A stretch of DNA of 33,048 bases from Ochromonas danica (Eukaryota; Sar; Chrysophyceae; Chromulinales; Chromulinaceae), in NCBI GenBank assembly GCA_015146655.1, contig VKHL01000229.1, positions 1-33,048 on the forward strand, in the 5' to 3' direction. The position numbers were made by a program, and so were the translations under genes. Each line of letters starts with the position of its first letter. Position 1 is the first letter of the stretch. Below the pieces are notes generated by a model that worked only from the letters and a program-made list of their open reading frames with translations, did no database searches and was not told the DNA's origin. This document shows positions 19,330 through 29,939 of this stretch, in pieces.

Positions 19330-21884
19330 ATGTCCTCAGTGTTTGAAGTGAGGAGAAGGGACCTTCTGATTGATGCTGATGCGATTCGGGAACTTGCAGA
19401 GAGTTTGCAGGCAGGCGCGCAAGCCCCTCCGTCAGTACCAGACAGTCTGCTTGTCGTGACCCGAGAGATGGACACTCTCTTGGGGATTATAGGCAAAAGA
19501 GGTGTTGGCATTATCTCTCATCCGGTCATGCGTGCACGCGTGGAATATCTTCTCTACTGCCTACACGCACTGGTCGGCAGTATTCTCATAGAAAACAGAG
19601 TGATCTTGACACTCTTCCGTCTCTTCCAAACTACTTTCTCCTTGAAGCGCTATAATCCTCATAGTCGTAAGAAAGGTCGTGATTGGAGTGAAGACGAAGA
19701 TATTCTCTTCTGGGAGGAGGAGGAAGGGTGTGAGAGGCGGGCAGCAGTCCATGAGGACGTCTTCCAGCGCCATCGCGGCAAATCCTCTTGGCTTGACCTC
19801 TCCTTAGCCTCTTATGTCGCTCTAATCTGCAAGATCCTTCAGAAGGTAAGTCTCAGTTGATTCGTTTCTTTTTGCTGCTGATGATGACCTTGATTGTGTG
19901 CAGATACCTTCGTTGGTTTTGGCTTTACCTCTCACAAATGACGAAGCTGTGGCTCTCATTTCGAGCTCATTCTGGCAAGTACAGCTTCTTGGATTAGCAC
20001 ATGCTTGTGCTTCAATCGATTTAGAAGCTCGAACCCTGGTCAAGGGCCGCGAAGAAGGCAAAGTGGAGAAGAAAGAAATAGCAGGCGGTAGAGACCGCAG
20101 GACTCTGACAGACTTGAAGGGAATCAAACGAGAAAATAGCTCTCGTAAAGGAAAATTAGCTTTTTCTTCTTCTACTGGCACTCTACCTATGCTTGCAAAG
20201 GTGAGTATTGGGTCTGTGAGATCTCGTTGTATTTGCATCTGATCTGTTCGTGTTTTAACCACTAGGGAGTTGAAACAGCGACAGGGACACCTTATTCAAT
20301 AACTCTAAGTCGTAGTGGTGGATTACGGGTGATTCTATGGTGTCTGCTACATAGGCAGCCGAGTGTGCGGGCTCAAGCAGAAATCTTTCTGCGAGATCTG
20401 CTGCGGGTGGTCTCGCTGGCCAATGAGCCTGTCAAAGAAAAGACCAAAGCTGCTCCTGCTCGTCGCCCCAGCCTAAAGGATACAAAAGAAGTGACTCTAG
20501 AAGCCTCAACTCAACAGGTTGAATGGGAAGTGTGGATAGCTTGTGTGGAGCAGGGGCTGGTCGTCCTCCTCGAGACAGTGGCGCAAGGCATTCCCATCAT
20601 AGCCGCCCAGTCAACACCTGTAAGGAAAGGAGATTCAGCACGATTCCCAGAGTTGTCAATTCGTTTATCAGCGAGTTCCTTGTTGGAAAGGATGGCAGCA
20701 GATATCTCGGGAGCTCAGGCAGGCAACAGCAGGCAGCGCCTTCTCTCCGCCCTCGCCTACTCCGCCATCGACCATCTTCGTCGAAACACTCTTTTGAGCT
20801 TGTTGTTTCTCTCAGGACGCTCCAGTTTACTCGCACAGTAAGGAGTATGAATGAGATGTGTAGCGATTGATATCTGAGTTTGTGTTGGTTGTCTTATTTA
20901 GACATTTGTTTGGCGCCTCCCCAAGAGAGACCCTCTCATCTCTTTCCCTCTCCTTGAAGCGGTCATCCTCCTTCTTGATGAGTCCTAGTAGTGGCCAGAT
21001 CTCTCTCCAAAGCATCTTCGGTCAAGACCAAGCGTCTATTCAAAGTCTGCTCAAGATTCTGCTTCACTTCGCCGAGGCGGGGGAGGATTGGTTGGCTGGG
21101 ATGCAGTCTCAGCAACACAGAGACTCGAAGAACAGAAGTTGTGAAGTCGGAACACAAACAACAACAAGTGAAAAGAGAAAGGCGGAGGGATTTGTTGATC
21201 AATGGCCAAATGTCGTGCAAATCAGACCAAATCAAGAGCGAGGGTCAGCCATTCGAATGAACTGCCCGCCAGTCTCCGCCGTCGCTGTTTTCTGCCCTGC
21301 TCTGGCCCAGCGAATGGAGGTCACTTTTAACTCTTTATCTCCTGCGCTCTTTCTCAGTCTAATCAGTGCTTTTGTTTGTTCTGCAGGCAGCGCAACGCAA
21401 ACAACAAGATTTCCTGCAGCGACCCATGAAGAGTATTGAGACTATTCACAGTGCACTGCAAAACCTGCCTGATGACCTCTTTGAGGTATTAGAAGGAGAC
21501 TATGCCACCTGGCAGGAAGTGTTTTCTCACATGGCGGATGGATATTTGAGGCAGATGGCCTTCTCCAAGCTATCTCTTCAACGCCTGTTGAACTGTCTTG
21601 CACTAGCTCATCAGCATCAAATGGAAGGGGAGTTAGTGGCAAGTTACTGTTTGGCATTGAGTCGTCGACTAGAGAAAGCTAATTTGACCTCCATGGTGCA
21701 GAGAGTATGTGTGGAAGTTAGTGACGACAACAAAGTGACAACGCGCAAGTTACATTTATCACTATTTCTTGCCATCTTCCTCTTCTTACAACGTCATCCA
21801 TCCTTGTTACAAGATTCTTCAAAAGAGAGTAGTATTTTATGGCAAAGTTTGCATAGTTTTTTAAATTGTATGGTAATGCGGTAA
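19330..21884 (+). CDS. Unrecognised 766-residue helical protein
   Basis: Five exons, 19330-19845, 19904-20200, 20266-20837, 20902-21319 and 21387-21884, with introns of 58-67 nt; the summed length is a multiple of three. Leu/Ala-rich helices run throughout (MRARVEYLLYCLHALVGSIL, ILWCLLHRQPSVRAQAEIFL, LFLAIFLFLQRHPSLLQ), in a way that recalls armadillo/HEAT-type scaffolds. There is an acidic EEEEG patch near residue 130 and a basic, Ser-rich linker (about 225-265). No catalytic motif, signal peptide or certain membrane segment is seen, and I cannot name a family. The ATG directly follows the right end of the inverted-repeat element. NOG1 follows on the same strand 214 bp downstream. The gene model is well supported by frame continuity; the function is unknown. 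Confidence 0.72.
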
Positions 21885-22098
21885 TTCTAAACCCATCCAT
21901 CATCGTTGAATGAAAGTTAGACTATTTGGATAATTCCATGTGGAATCCATGGAAGGTAATCGACTGGCGGTCTGGCGGTCTGGGTCGCCTCTCTCGCGGC
22001 CCATTCATTCATTCTTTGCTTTCTCTTGGCTTCGGCTTGGTGGAAGAAGAACTACTCCTTGCCAGTCCCGCTCGACCTTATCCCTTCTAGCAACAACC

Positions 22099-24186
22099 AT
22101 GGTCGTCTATAACTTCAAGGTGAGACTCACCTCTCTCTCTCATACGTACTCTTCTTCTCTCTTATTCATTTAATTTGCTTTCTCTGTCTTGACAATTGGA
22201 TGACATGCCATGACATGATGTGCTGATATGAATAACTAGAAAATCGCGCCCATCCCCAGCGCTATGGAGATGATTGACATTGTGCTCACACGAACACAAC
22301 GTAAAACACCCACAGTGGTCCATCCTGGTTATCGCATTACACGTATTCGTGCTTTCTACATGCGAAAAGTGAAATTCACACAACAAACCATCGATGAGAA
22401 ATTAGGAGCAATGTTACAAGACTTCCCTCGTGTTGATGACATGCATCCTTTCTATGCTGATCTGATGAACATCTTATATGATCGTGATCATTTCAAGCTG
22501 GCCTTAGGTCAGGTCAATACCGCCAAGAATCTCGTCGCGGGTGTTTCGAAGGATTATCTTCGATTAATGAAGTATGGTGACTCTCTCTATCGCTGTAAGC
22601 AATTGAAACGTGCTGCCTTAGGTCGTATGTGTACTATTCTGAAGAAGTTGAAGGCAGCCTTTGGCTATCTCGAGGAAGTGCGTAAACACATTTCTCGTCT
22701 TCCTGCCTTAGACCCCAACACTCGCACACTCTTGCTGACAGGCTATCCTAATGTGGGCAAGTCATCATTCATGAATAAAGTCACACGTGCTGATGTTGAA
22801 GTACAGCCTTATGCCTTCACCACGAAGGCGTTGTTCGTGGGTCACATGGACCATCGTTTCTTGCGTTGGCAAGTGGTTGACACTCCAGGTATCTTAGATC
22901 GTCCTTTGGAAGAGCGCAATACCATTGAAATGCAAGCTATTACTGCATTGGCACATTTGCAATGTTGTATTCTGTACTTTTTGGATATCTCTGAACAGTG
23001 TGGATATACTTTGGATGCGCAATTGAAACTTTTCGAATCCATTCGTCCACTCTTCGCTAACAAGAAGGTGTTCATTGTTGCCAACAAGACCGATGTTCTT
23101 CCTTATGATAAGCTTTCTGCTGAGATGAAGGCAAGAATTGAACAAACTGCTGCCACTGCAGGGGCTCAGCTCATGCCCATGTCCAATATCTCCGAAGAGA
23201 ACATCAGCGCCGTGAAAGTGGCTGCCTGTGATACGCTCCTCGAAGCTCGTGTAGACTCCAAACTGGCTGCAGGCAGATTGAAGGGAGATGCTATGGCTCG
23301 TCTGACTGTTGTTACCCCTAAGCCACGTGATGGCAAAGTCCGTGAGGCCTGGATCCCTGAGACTGTGCAGAGCCGCGTGGGAGGACAAGCCATGCAAACT
23401 GATGCTAATCGCGAGACAGAGAAGCAGCTGATGTGGTCCAATGGTGGACCCGGTGTCTACTCTTGCGACTACCGCAAGTACTACGATTTGGAAGATGCGG
23501 ATTGGAAGTTTGATGCTGTGCCTGAGATTATGGATGGCAAGAATGTGGCAGACTATTTCGATGCTGATATTGAGGAACGCCTCAATGCTTTAGAAGCAGA
23601 AGAAGCGGAAATGGAAGCCTCTGGAGCATATGACTTAAATGACGATGAGGACGAAGAGCTCGATGAGGAGGAACTCCTTCTCTATGATGCGATCAAGCAG
23701 AAACAGACCATTGCACGCAAGATTTCTCATCTACCAGTTCAGCAACTGCCAAAGAAATATGTTCTACGTCATCGTTCTGAGGAAGAGATGCGTGATCAAT
23801 TGGAATCTGTGGGATTAGAGAGTGACAAAGTCATTGAACGAACGCGTGGTCGCAAGCGCGAACGATCGGTTGACAGAGATGATGGAATGGATCTGGAAGG
23901 TGATAGCAGTCGCAATAGAGCAGAAGAGTTACGAGAGAAGAAGCGCAGTGCTTCTTTGGCAGTCAAAGAGGGAAGAAATCGCTCTCACTCGGCAACTCGT
24001 GGTCCACGCGATACCTCCGTCGCTCCTCACCAGGAGAAGCAAGTCCAGAAGAGCAAGAAAACTCTGGACAGACAGATCTTCAGATATGCACGTTCAGGCG
24101 AAGCCGATCGCGAGCACTACCCCAAGCTCGTCAAGCATCTCAACTCTGGCAAGCGCTCTCTTGGCACCAGCACAATCGGTCGCTAA
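22099..24186 (+). CDS. NOG1: Nucleolar GTPase NOG1 (GTPBP4 family)
   Basis: Two exons, 22099-22119 and 22240-24186, with a 120-nt intron. The first exon holds only seven codons (MVVYNFK) and joins KIAPIPSA, the conserved NOG1 start; the product is 655 aa. NOG1 is an OBG-family GTPase of the nucleolus needed for pre-60S ribosome assembly. The N-terminal helical domain (RKTPTVVHPGYRITRIR, HPFYADLMNILYD) is typical. The GTPase domain has G1 GYPNVGKSS (about 175-183), G3 DTPG and G4 NKTD. The C-terminal part is charged, with an Asp/Glu-rich patch (LNDDEDEELDEEEL) and Arg/Lys/Ser tracts, also typical. A duplicated 8-mer CTGGCGGT stands at 21964-21979, upstream of the start. Confidence 0.97.
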
Positions 24187-24483
24187 TAGGGCGGCAGATT
24201 GCTGGAGCGAGGCGTTTGCACCATGTTCATACAATAGATGTTTGCAGAACTTTCTGTACTTCTTTCATCCGCACTGTACCTATTCTAGCCTTCTGCTCTT
24301 GGTTGTTGTCCTACGGGCTGCACTGGTGCTTGTATTTGGATGGAAATGTAAAATGACCCACTACTATGAATACTAAACTAAGCCTTCACTGTTCGGATTA
24401 GCACGTGATTTGAAGCGAGCTAAAAGGGAAAATGTAAACTTTTAGGAAGCACCACTATGAATCTATTTCCTTGCTTAAATCGT

Positions 24484-26208
24484 TTATGGGATCCACTTGC
24501 TGAAGAAGTCATTGCCCTTATCATCTACCACAATGAAGGCGGGGAAGTTCTCCACCTCAATCTTCCAGACAGCCTCCATACCTAACTCAGGGAACTGATG
24601 GAGTTCCACTTTCTTGATGCAGTTCTGCGCCAGGAGAGCAGCGGGGCCTCCGATGGATCCCAAGTAAAAGCCTCCGTGCTTCTTGCAAGCCTGAGTCACT
24701 CCCTTAGAACGATTTCCCTTGGCCAAGGTTACATAAGAGCCACCGGCTTGCATGAAGCGATCAACATAGCTATCCATGCGACCTGCAGTGGTTGGACCGA
24801 AGGAGCCGGAAGCATAACCTTCAGGAGTCTTGGCAGGTCCCGCATAGTAGACCAAATGGTTCTTGAAATAGTCTGGCAATCCCTTGCCAGCCTCCAGTTC
24901 CTCCAACAGCTTCGCATGAGCAATATCTCTAGCGACAATAAGAGTTCCCGAGAGGTTGAGGCGGGTGGTGACAGGGTATTTGGACAGCTCAGCACGGATC
25001 TCCGACATCGGGCGGTTGATGTCAATAGCGACCACTTCCTTGGACAGATGGTCATCAGTCACCTCGGGCAGATACTTTCCAACATCTCTCTCGAGTGCTT
25101 CGAGGAAGATACCTTCCGCAGTGATCTTAGCCTTCGCCTGACGATCGGCCGAGCAGGAAACACCAATACTCACTGGGCAGCTCGCGCCGTGGCGAGGCAT
25201 GCGCACAACGCGAATATCGTGGCAGAAGTACTTACCACCGAACTGAGCGCCAATACCTAAGCGCCGAGTGAGGTCAAGTACCTCAGCCTCAAGCTGCAAA
25301 TCACGAAAAGCGCGGCCGTGTGCATTTCCAGATGTTGGCAGATTGTCGTAATACTTGGCAGAGAGCAACTTCATCGTCTTCATGTTCTGTTCAGCTGACA
25401 AACCACCAATGACAATGGCAAGATGGTATGGTGGGCAAGCAGAAGTGCCAATAGTCTTGATGTTATCCTCCAAGAACTTCATCAAACTCTTGGGGTTCAA
25501 CAAGCTCTTGGTCTGCTGGTAGAGATACGACTTGTTAGCAGATCCACCACCTTTGGCCATGTAGAGGAAGCTATACTCAGAACCAGGAGTGGCATAGAGA
25601 TCGATCTGGGCGGGTAAGTTGGTGCGTGTGTTGACCTCCTCGTACATGTCAAGAGGTGCGACTTGGGAGTAGCGCAGATTGGTGCCGGTGAAGGTGTCGT
25701 AGATGCCGCGAGAGATGTGCTCCTCGTCCTTGCCGTCCGTCAAGACGAACTGTCCTCTCTTGGCGGAGACGATAGCTGTGCCGGTGTCTTGGCAGCTGGG
25801 CAAGACCATGTGCGAGGCAATGTTGGCGTTCTTCAAGAGCTCCATGGCCACGAACTTGTCATTGGCTGAAGCCTCAGGATCCTTGAGGATATTGCTGACC
25901 TGCTGCAAGTGGGCAGGGCGGAGCAGGTGGGCGATATCCCGCATTGCCTCAGCGGACAGCAGGCGCAGACCCTCAGCCTCTACTTGCAGGAAAGTCTTGC
26001 CGCCCAGATTGACCGTGGAGACAAAGTCAGAAGTGATCTTCCGGTACTGAGTCTTTGTGTCCGGGGAGAGGTCGAACAAAGGCTGGTAGACGAAGGGTGT
26101 CACTTTCGAAGAGAAGGCAGCGCGCACAGTCAGCGAAGAAGAAGATGTGCGGCCAACACGTGATGCCGACTTGGGAAGAAGATTTGTTTTCAATGAATGA
26201 CTCAACAT
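24484..26208 (-). CDS. Fumarate hydratase, class I (iron-sulfur), mitochondrial
   Basis: Single-exon gene of 574 aa. The enzyme interconverts fumarate and malate in the citric acid cycle. Class I fumarases carry a [4Fe-4S] cluster, and the three expected cysteines are present: [10 protein letters not shown] (C139), GTSACPPYH (C258) and RHGASCPVS (C344). Other matching blocks are AKGGGSANK and [11 protein letters not shown], and the C-terminal beta domain ([13 protein letters not shown]) completes the length usual for the fused alpha-beta form. The first ATG gives [21 protein letters not shown], an Arg/Ser/Leu-rich presequence of mitochondrial type. The open frame extends 13 codons upstream only through a non-ATG codon. 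The divergent helicase starts 337 bp away. Confidence 0.96.
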   Translation of the reverse strand: MLSHSLKTNLLPKSASRVGRTSSSSLTVRAAFSSKVTPFVYQPLFDLSPDTKTQYRKITSDFVSTVNLGGKTFLQVEAEGLRLLSAEAMRDIAHLLRPAHLQQVSNILKDPEASANDKFVAMELLKNANIASHMVLPSCQDTGTAIVSAKRGQFVLTDGKDEEHISRGIYDTFTGTNLRYSQVAPLDMYEEVNTRTNLPAQIDLYATPGSEYSFLYMAKGGGSANKSYLYQQTKSLLNPKSLMKFLEDNIKTIGTSACPPYHLAIVIGGLSAEQNMKTMKLLSAKYYDNLPTSGNAHGRAFRDLQLEAEVLDLTRRLGIGAQFGGKYFCHDIRVVRMPRHGASCPVSIGVSCSADRQAKAKITAEGIFLEALERDVGKYLPEVTDDHLSKEVVAIDINRPMSEIRAELSKYPVTTRLNLSGTLIVARDIAHAKLLEELEAGKGLPDYFKNHLVYYAGPAKTPEGYASGSFGPTTAGRMDSYVDRFMQAGGSYVTLAKGNRSKGVTQACKKHGGFYLGSIGGPAALLAQNCIKKVELHQFPELGMEAVWKIEVENFPAFIVVDDKGNDFFSKWIP

Positions 26209-26390
26209 TTCTTCTCTTCCAAGGAAAATCAATAAAAGCAAGATCACACTAGAGTGGATATGAATGATGATGACTGACTGTTGACTGTAGCTGCTTGCTC
26301 TTCCTCAGAAAGACACAGTGATGACCAGATTGTTCTCACTGCTATTCTGTCAATGCAATCCACAGCCAAACCCGTAGAGTGCAGAGAGGC

Positions 26391-26424
26391 GTTAACTTCC
26401 CCTTGAAGTTAAGTTAACTTCCCC
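26391..26424. promoter_or_regulatory. Repeated GTTAACTTCCCC element in a bidirectional promoter
   Basis: The 12-mer GTTAACTTCCCC occurs at 26391-26402 and again at 26413-26424, 22 bp apart or two helical turns. Between them GAAGTTAA (26405-26412) is the reverse complement of TTAACTTC (26392-26399), so the unit is also a dyad. It lies between the divergent fumarase and helicase genes. A transcription-factor site is likely from position and symmetry; the factor is unknown. Confidence 0.45.
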
Positions 26425-26456
26425 CAGCGAGTGTTTGTCCTTGCGTGGGGACTCAG

Positions 26457-26492
26457 ATCTCCAAATCTCCAAATATCTAAATTGTCAGATTT
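26457..26492 (+). promoter_or_regulatory. Shared upstream element before the helicase gene
   Basis: Tandem ATCTCCAA (26457-26464 and 26465-26472) leads into a 27-nt word at 26466-26492 (TCTCCAAATATCTAAATTG and on). It matches 22 of 27 positions of the sense-strand word upstream of the ATP-synthase-I-like gene without gaps. It ends 53 nt before the ATG at 26546, against 51 nt in the other gene. A core-promoter or 5'-leader role is inferred. Confidence 0.4.
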
Positions 26493-26545
26493 TAGCATTC
26501 TGGGGACTGATGTTGGTCCACTGCATGATAAATGGCTTTGAAAGA

Positions 26546-29075
26546 ATGTCCTCACCAGTCAAGCCGTCTCCACCTATTGTCCCTACAGGGAAGGATCATG
26601 AAGTCTTGTCGAAGAAAGGAAGCATTGGCATGAAGCGAGGAAGTGTGACCGCTCCACGCTCAGTGAAAATCTCGAAAAAGCCTGCAGACCGCAGCCACCT
26701 CTCATTGCCCATCTACAACTACCGCCAGGCCATTCTAGATGCCGTCAAGAAGTACCAAACCACCATTATAGTGGGTGAGACGGGGTCAGGCAAGTCCACT
26801 CAGCTGCCGCAGATCCTTCTAGACGGTGGCCTGGCACGGCGTGGCCAAGGCATTGTCTGCACACAACCTCGTCGTGTCGCGGCCATGACTATCGCTCAGA
26901 AGGTTGCCAATGAGCGTCAAGTTGACTTAGGTCAGGAAGTCGGCTACTCCATTCGCTTCGAGGATCGGTCCAGCCACCGCACTGTCATCAAGTACGCCAC
27001 CGACGGAGTGCTTCTGAGAGAGTCCATGACCAACCCGACACTCGCCCATTACAACATCGTCATCCTGGATGAAGCACATGAGAGGTCTTTACAAACGGAT
27101 ATCTTAATAGGCTTGTTGAAGAACTTGCTGGCGAAGCGTGTGGACGACAATTTCCGTCTGGTCATCATGTCCGCCACACTGCAAGTGGACGTCTTCGCCT
27201 CTTTCTTCGATAATAGCACCACTGTCATCATTCCAGGCAGACAGTTTCCTGTGAGAGTAATGTACTTGAAAGCCCCGGAGAGTGACTACGTGGAAGCCTC
27301 ACTGCTATCTTGTCTGCAGGTATTGTAGCATTGCTTGTGACAACTGTCCCAGTGCGCTTGACTGACAACTGCCTGTCTTGTAGATCTACGAAGAAGAGGA
27401 GGAGGAAGGAGGAGTGCTAGTCTTCCTGCCTGGTCAGGAGGATATCGAGAGCTTACAGCAGCTGTTGATTGACCATTTGCCCACCACACAGCCACGGCGT
27501 TTGCAGAAGACGAATGAAGGACTTGATGAGAGTGCTACTAGCACTGACGCTAATAGAGATGGTGAGAAAGAGGCCGTCATGAAGAACAGTCGCACAGTGG
27601 ATGAGCAAGGCGTGGAGGAGGTGATCTTCGAGGAGGAGGAGAAGGAGAAAGATGATGCGCCATACGCTGTTCGCGTCCTCTACGCCGCCATGCCTTCAGA
27701 AGAACAAATGCAAGTTTTCCAGCCGGTTTCAAAAGGAGTGCGTCTTTTCATTCTAGCGACGAACATTGCCGAGACCTCTCTGACGATCTCAGGCGTGCGA
27801 TTTGTGGTGGACTGCGGCTTCGCTAAGACTCGTCTGGTACACCCCGTGACTGGAATGGATATGCTCAAGACTGCACCAATTAGTCAATCACAAGCGAATC
27901 AGCGTGCAGGCAGAGCAGGTCGAGAGGCAGCGGGTGTTTGTTATCGCCTCTATCCTGAGGCCAGTTTCAACGCTTTGCCTTCTTTCTCCATCCCAGAAAT
28001 ACAGCGCATTGATCTCTGTCAAGTACTCTTGCAGATGTTAGCAGAAGGTGTCAAGGATATTGTACATTTCCCTTGGCTAACCAAACCCAGTGGCAAGGCT
28101 TTGAAACGCGCTTTGCAAACTCTTTATCTCCTGGGAGCGATTGATGACGAGCAAAAACTCACTGACCGAGGGCAAAAGATGGCTCGACTGCCTCTCCATC
28201 CATCTCTTTCTCATCTCTTATTAGCCTCTGAAAGCCTTCACTGCACAGCAGAGGCACTCACTGCCGTGTCTTTGCTCTCCGCGGAGAATGTCTTCGTGCT
28301 GCCGTTCACAGAGAAAGACAAACAACGCGCCATCGCCGCGCACAAGATCTTCGCCAGTGCTGATGGAGATCTTTGCACGATGATTAATATCTATAACGCT
28401 TGGATTGCTGCGAAGAAAGATATTCACTGGACTCGCAGGAACTTTTTCTCTCTTCGAGCACTGCGCTTAGCAAATAACATTCGTGATCAATTGCTTTCCT
28501 TATTACGCTCTTTGAAAATTAGTGGAATTGAAGACAGTTGTTGGCCAGAAAGAGAACCTTTCCTGCGATGTCTGGTGCAAGGATTGTATTTGAATATAGC
28601 ACAGCGTGTACAAGGTCAGGGAAATCAAAACACAACCAGCACAGGTCTGAAAGTTGGCAAAGTTGTCAGTGCGAATAACTTGAGAAGTCTTGAAAATTCT
28701 TCAATGAATGACTCAACAGAAGCAGCAAAGAAACAATTGTTTAGTGTTGGTCGACAGCCTTCCATGCAGCAGACGGCGCCTTATCAGACGCTTCGAGGAC
28801 ATCAACCCGTCCATATTCACCCCACCAGCGTGCTCTTCGCCCTGCCAGCCAAACGCTTGCCAGCTTGTGTTATTTATGCTGAGTTGTTGACAACAACAAA
28901 GCAGTATATGCGTACTGTCAATGTGATTGATGCTTCCTGGTTGCCTGAGATCATGCCTCAAGTGTTCAAAGCCAATCAAATGGCAGCCAGCGTTGACCTC
29001 AACAATAACGCCAATTCTGCTTCTTCTGCAACGGTTCATCATGAAGGAGGCAACGGGGTAATCAAACGGTCATAA
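26546..29075 (+). CDS. DEAH-box RNA helicase (DHX8/DHX33/Prp22-like)
   Basis: Two exons, 26546-27319 and 27384-29075, with a 64-nt intron, giving 821 aa. An ATP-driven RNA helicase of the DEAH/RHA family. RecA1 has GETGSGKST (about 77-85), TQPRRVAA, DEAH (175-178) and SAT (209-211). RecA2 has VFLPGQEDIE, ATNIAETSLTI and QRAGRAGRE. The winged-helix and ratchet domains follow (LGAIDDEQKLTDRGQKMARLPLHP), then an OB-like end (HPTSVLFALP, TTTKQYMRTV). An acidic insert of about 60 residues (EEVIFEEEEKEKDD) splits RecA2. The short N-terminus lacks the S1 or RS domains of splicing Prp22, so a splicing or ribosome-biogenesis role cannot be told apart. In-frame ATGs at 26510 and 26525 are possible starts; the distance to the shared upstream element favours 26546. 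Confidence 0.93.
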
Positions 29076-29939
29076 ATACTAGTGGTAAGTAAATTAATTA
29101 GAATAATTACTATCTAGTAGCAAGCAACAACCTCATTTATAATAGGTTTGAGGATGTGATATGTTTTCAATGGCGATTCAAACCACATCCTATAGACTAA
29201 ACCAACCAGACCACAATTACTTGACCACAAAACATAATACAAGTACAATGCAGACGAAGAGCTGATGAGTGACAAGCAGTACCAGCAATAGCACTAAATG
29301 TCCCAAATCGATTCACTTGCAAATAACCAAATGTACTTTAGGTACGTATATAGTCAACTATCCTAAAAACATACATTAGTACTATCTAGCAGCGCACAAT
29401 ACGATAGTTTACTATGTTTATCAATCACTATCATAATCATAATCACAATCGCATCCTCACAGCAGTGGCTGCTGCTATTGCAGTGTTATCAGACTACAAG
29501 ATGAAGAAGTACCTACGGGAGAAGACGAGAGAAGAGAATAGCAAGAAAACAGAAGGAGAGCCATTAGTGACAGTCAAAACTAGCCACTAGATATCAACAA
29601 ACAACAACAAAACAACAAAACAAGAAAATCAAACAGAATCAAAAGACACGCAATCATCAGCCAGGTCATCATAATCATCATCTTCATGGTTAACTATCAA
29701 AACAAAGTAAACAATCCTGCTTCTTTGTCCAACGAGTCAGTCACTCGATCATCTCAAGATTAGAAGAGCGAGCGAAACAATCGACAATAGCGGCTATCAG
29801 AGACGATTAGACGATATTCAATTGTTGCGAGAGAAACAAAGCAGAATCAAAAGAAATAGAAGAAGATGATGAGAATAACTACGATGAAGACCGCCGGCGA
29901 TGATAAGAATAAGAACGATAACGATAATAGCAAAGAATG
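29076..29939. other. Convergent gap between helicase and permease
   Basis: About 860 bp of 3' flanking sequence, AT-rich, with a CAA/ACAAA microsatellite near 29595-29630 and several CATAAT/CATCAT runs. Apart from the small ORF at 29414-29590 I see no coding frame and no RNA gene. Confidence 0.5.
29414..29590 (+). CDS. Possible 58-residue small membrane protein
   Basis: An uninterrupted ATG-to-TAG frame of 59 codons. It starts with a His/Asn-rich MFINHYHNHNHN, then has a short hydrophobic helix (RILTAVAAAIAVLSDY) and a strongly charged tail (KKYLREKTREENSKK) that ends VKTSH. That is the make-up of small single-pass membrane or mitochondrial proteins. The His/Asn start may only reflect a simple CATAAT repeat. 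No family is recognised. It lies in a convergent gap between two 3' ends, so it would need its own promoter. Chance occurrence cannot be excluded. Confidence 0.35.
   Translation: MFINHYHNHNHNRILTAVAAAIAVLSDYKMKKYLREKTREENSKKTEGEPLVTVKTSH

Noticed and set aside
26209-26247. Longer fumarase N-terminus
   Set aside because: The extension starts with a non-ATG codon and is a plain hydrophobic run; the ATG at 26208 gives a proper mitochondrial presequence.
26435-26545. Helicase start upstream of 26546
   Set aside because: The open frame begins at TTG; in-frame ATGs at 26510 and 26525 remain possible, but the added residues look like leader and contain the spacing to the shared upstream element.
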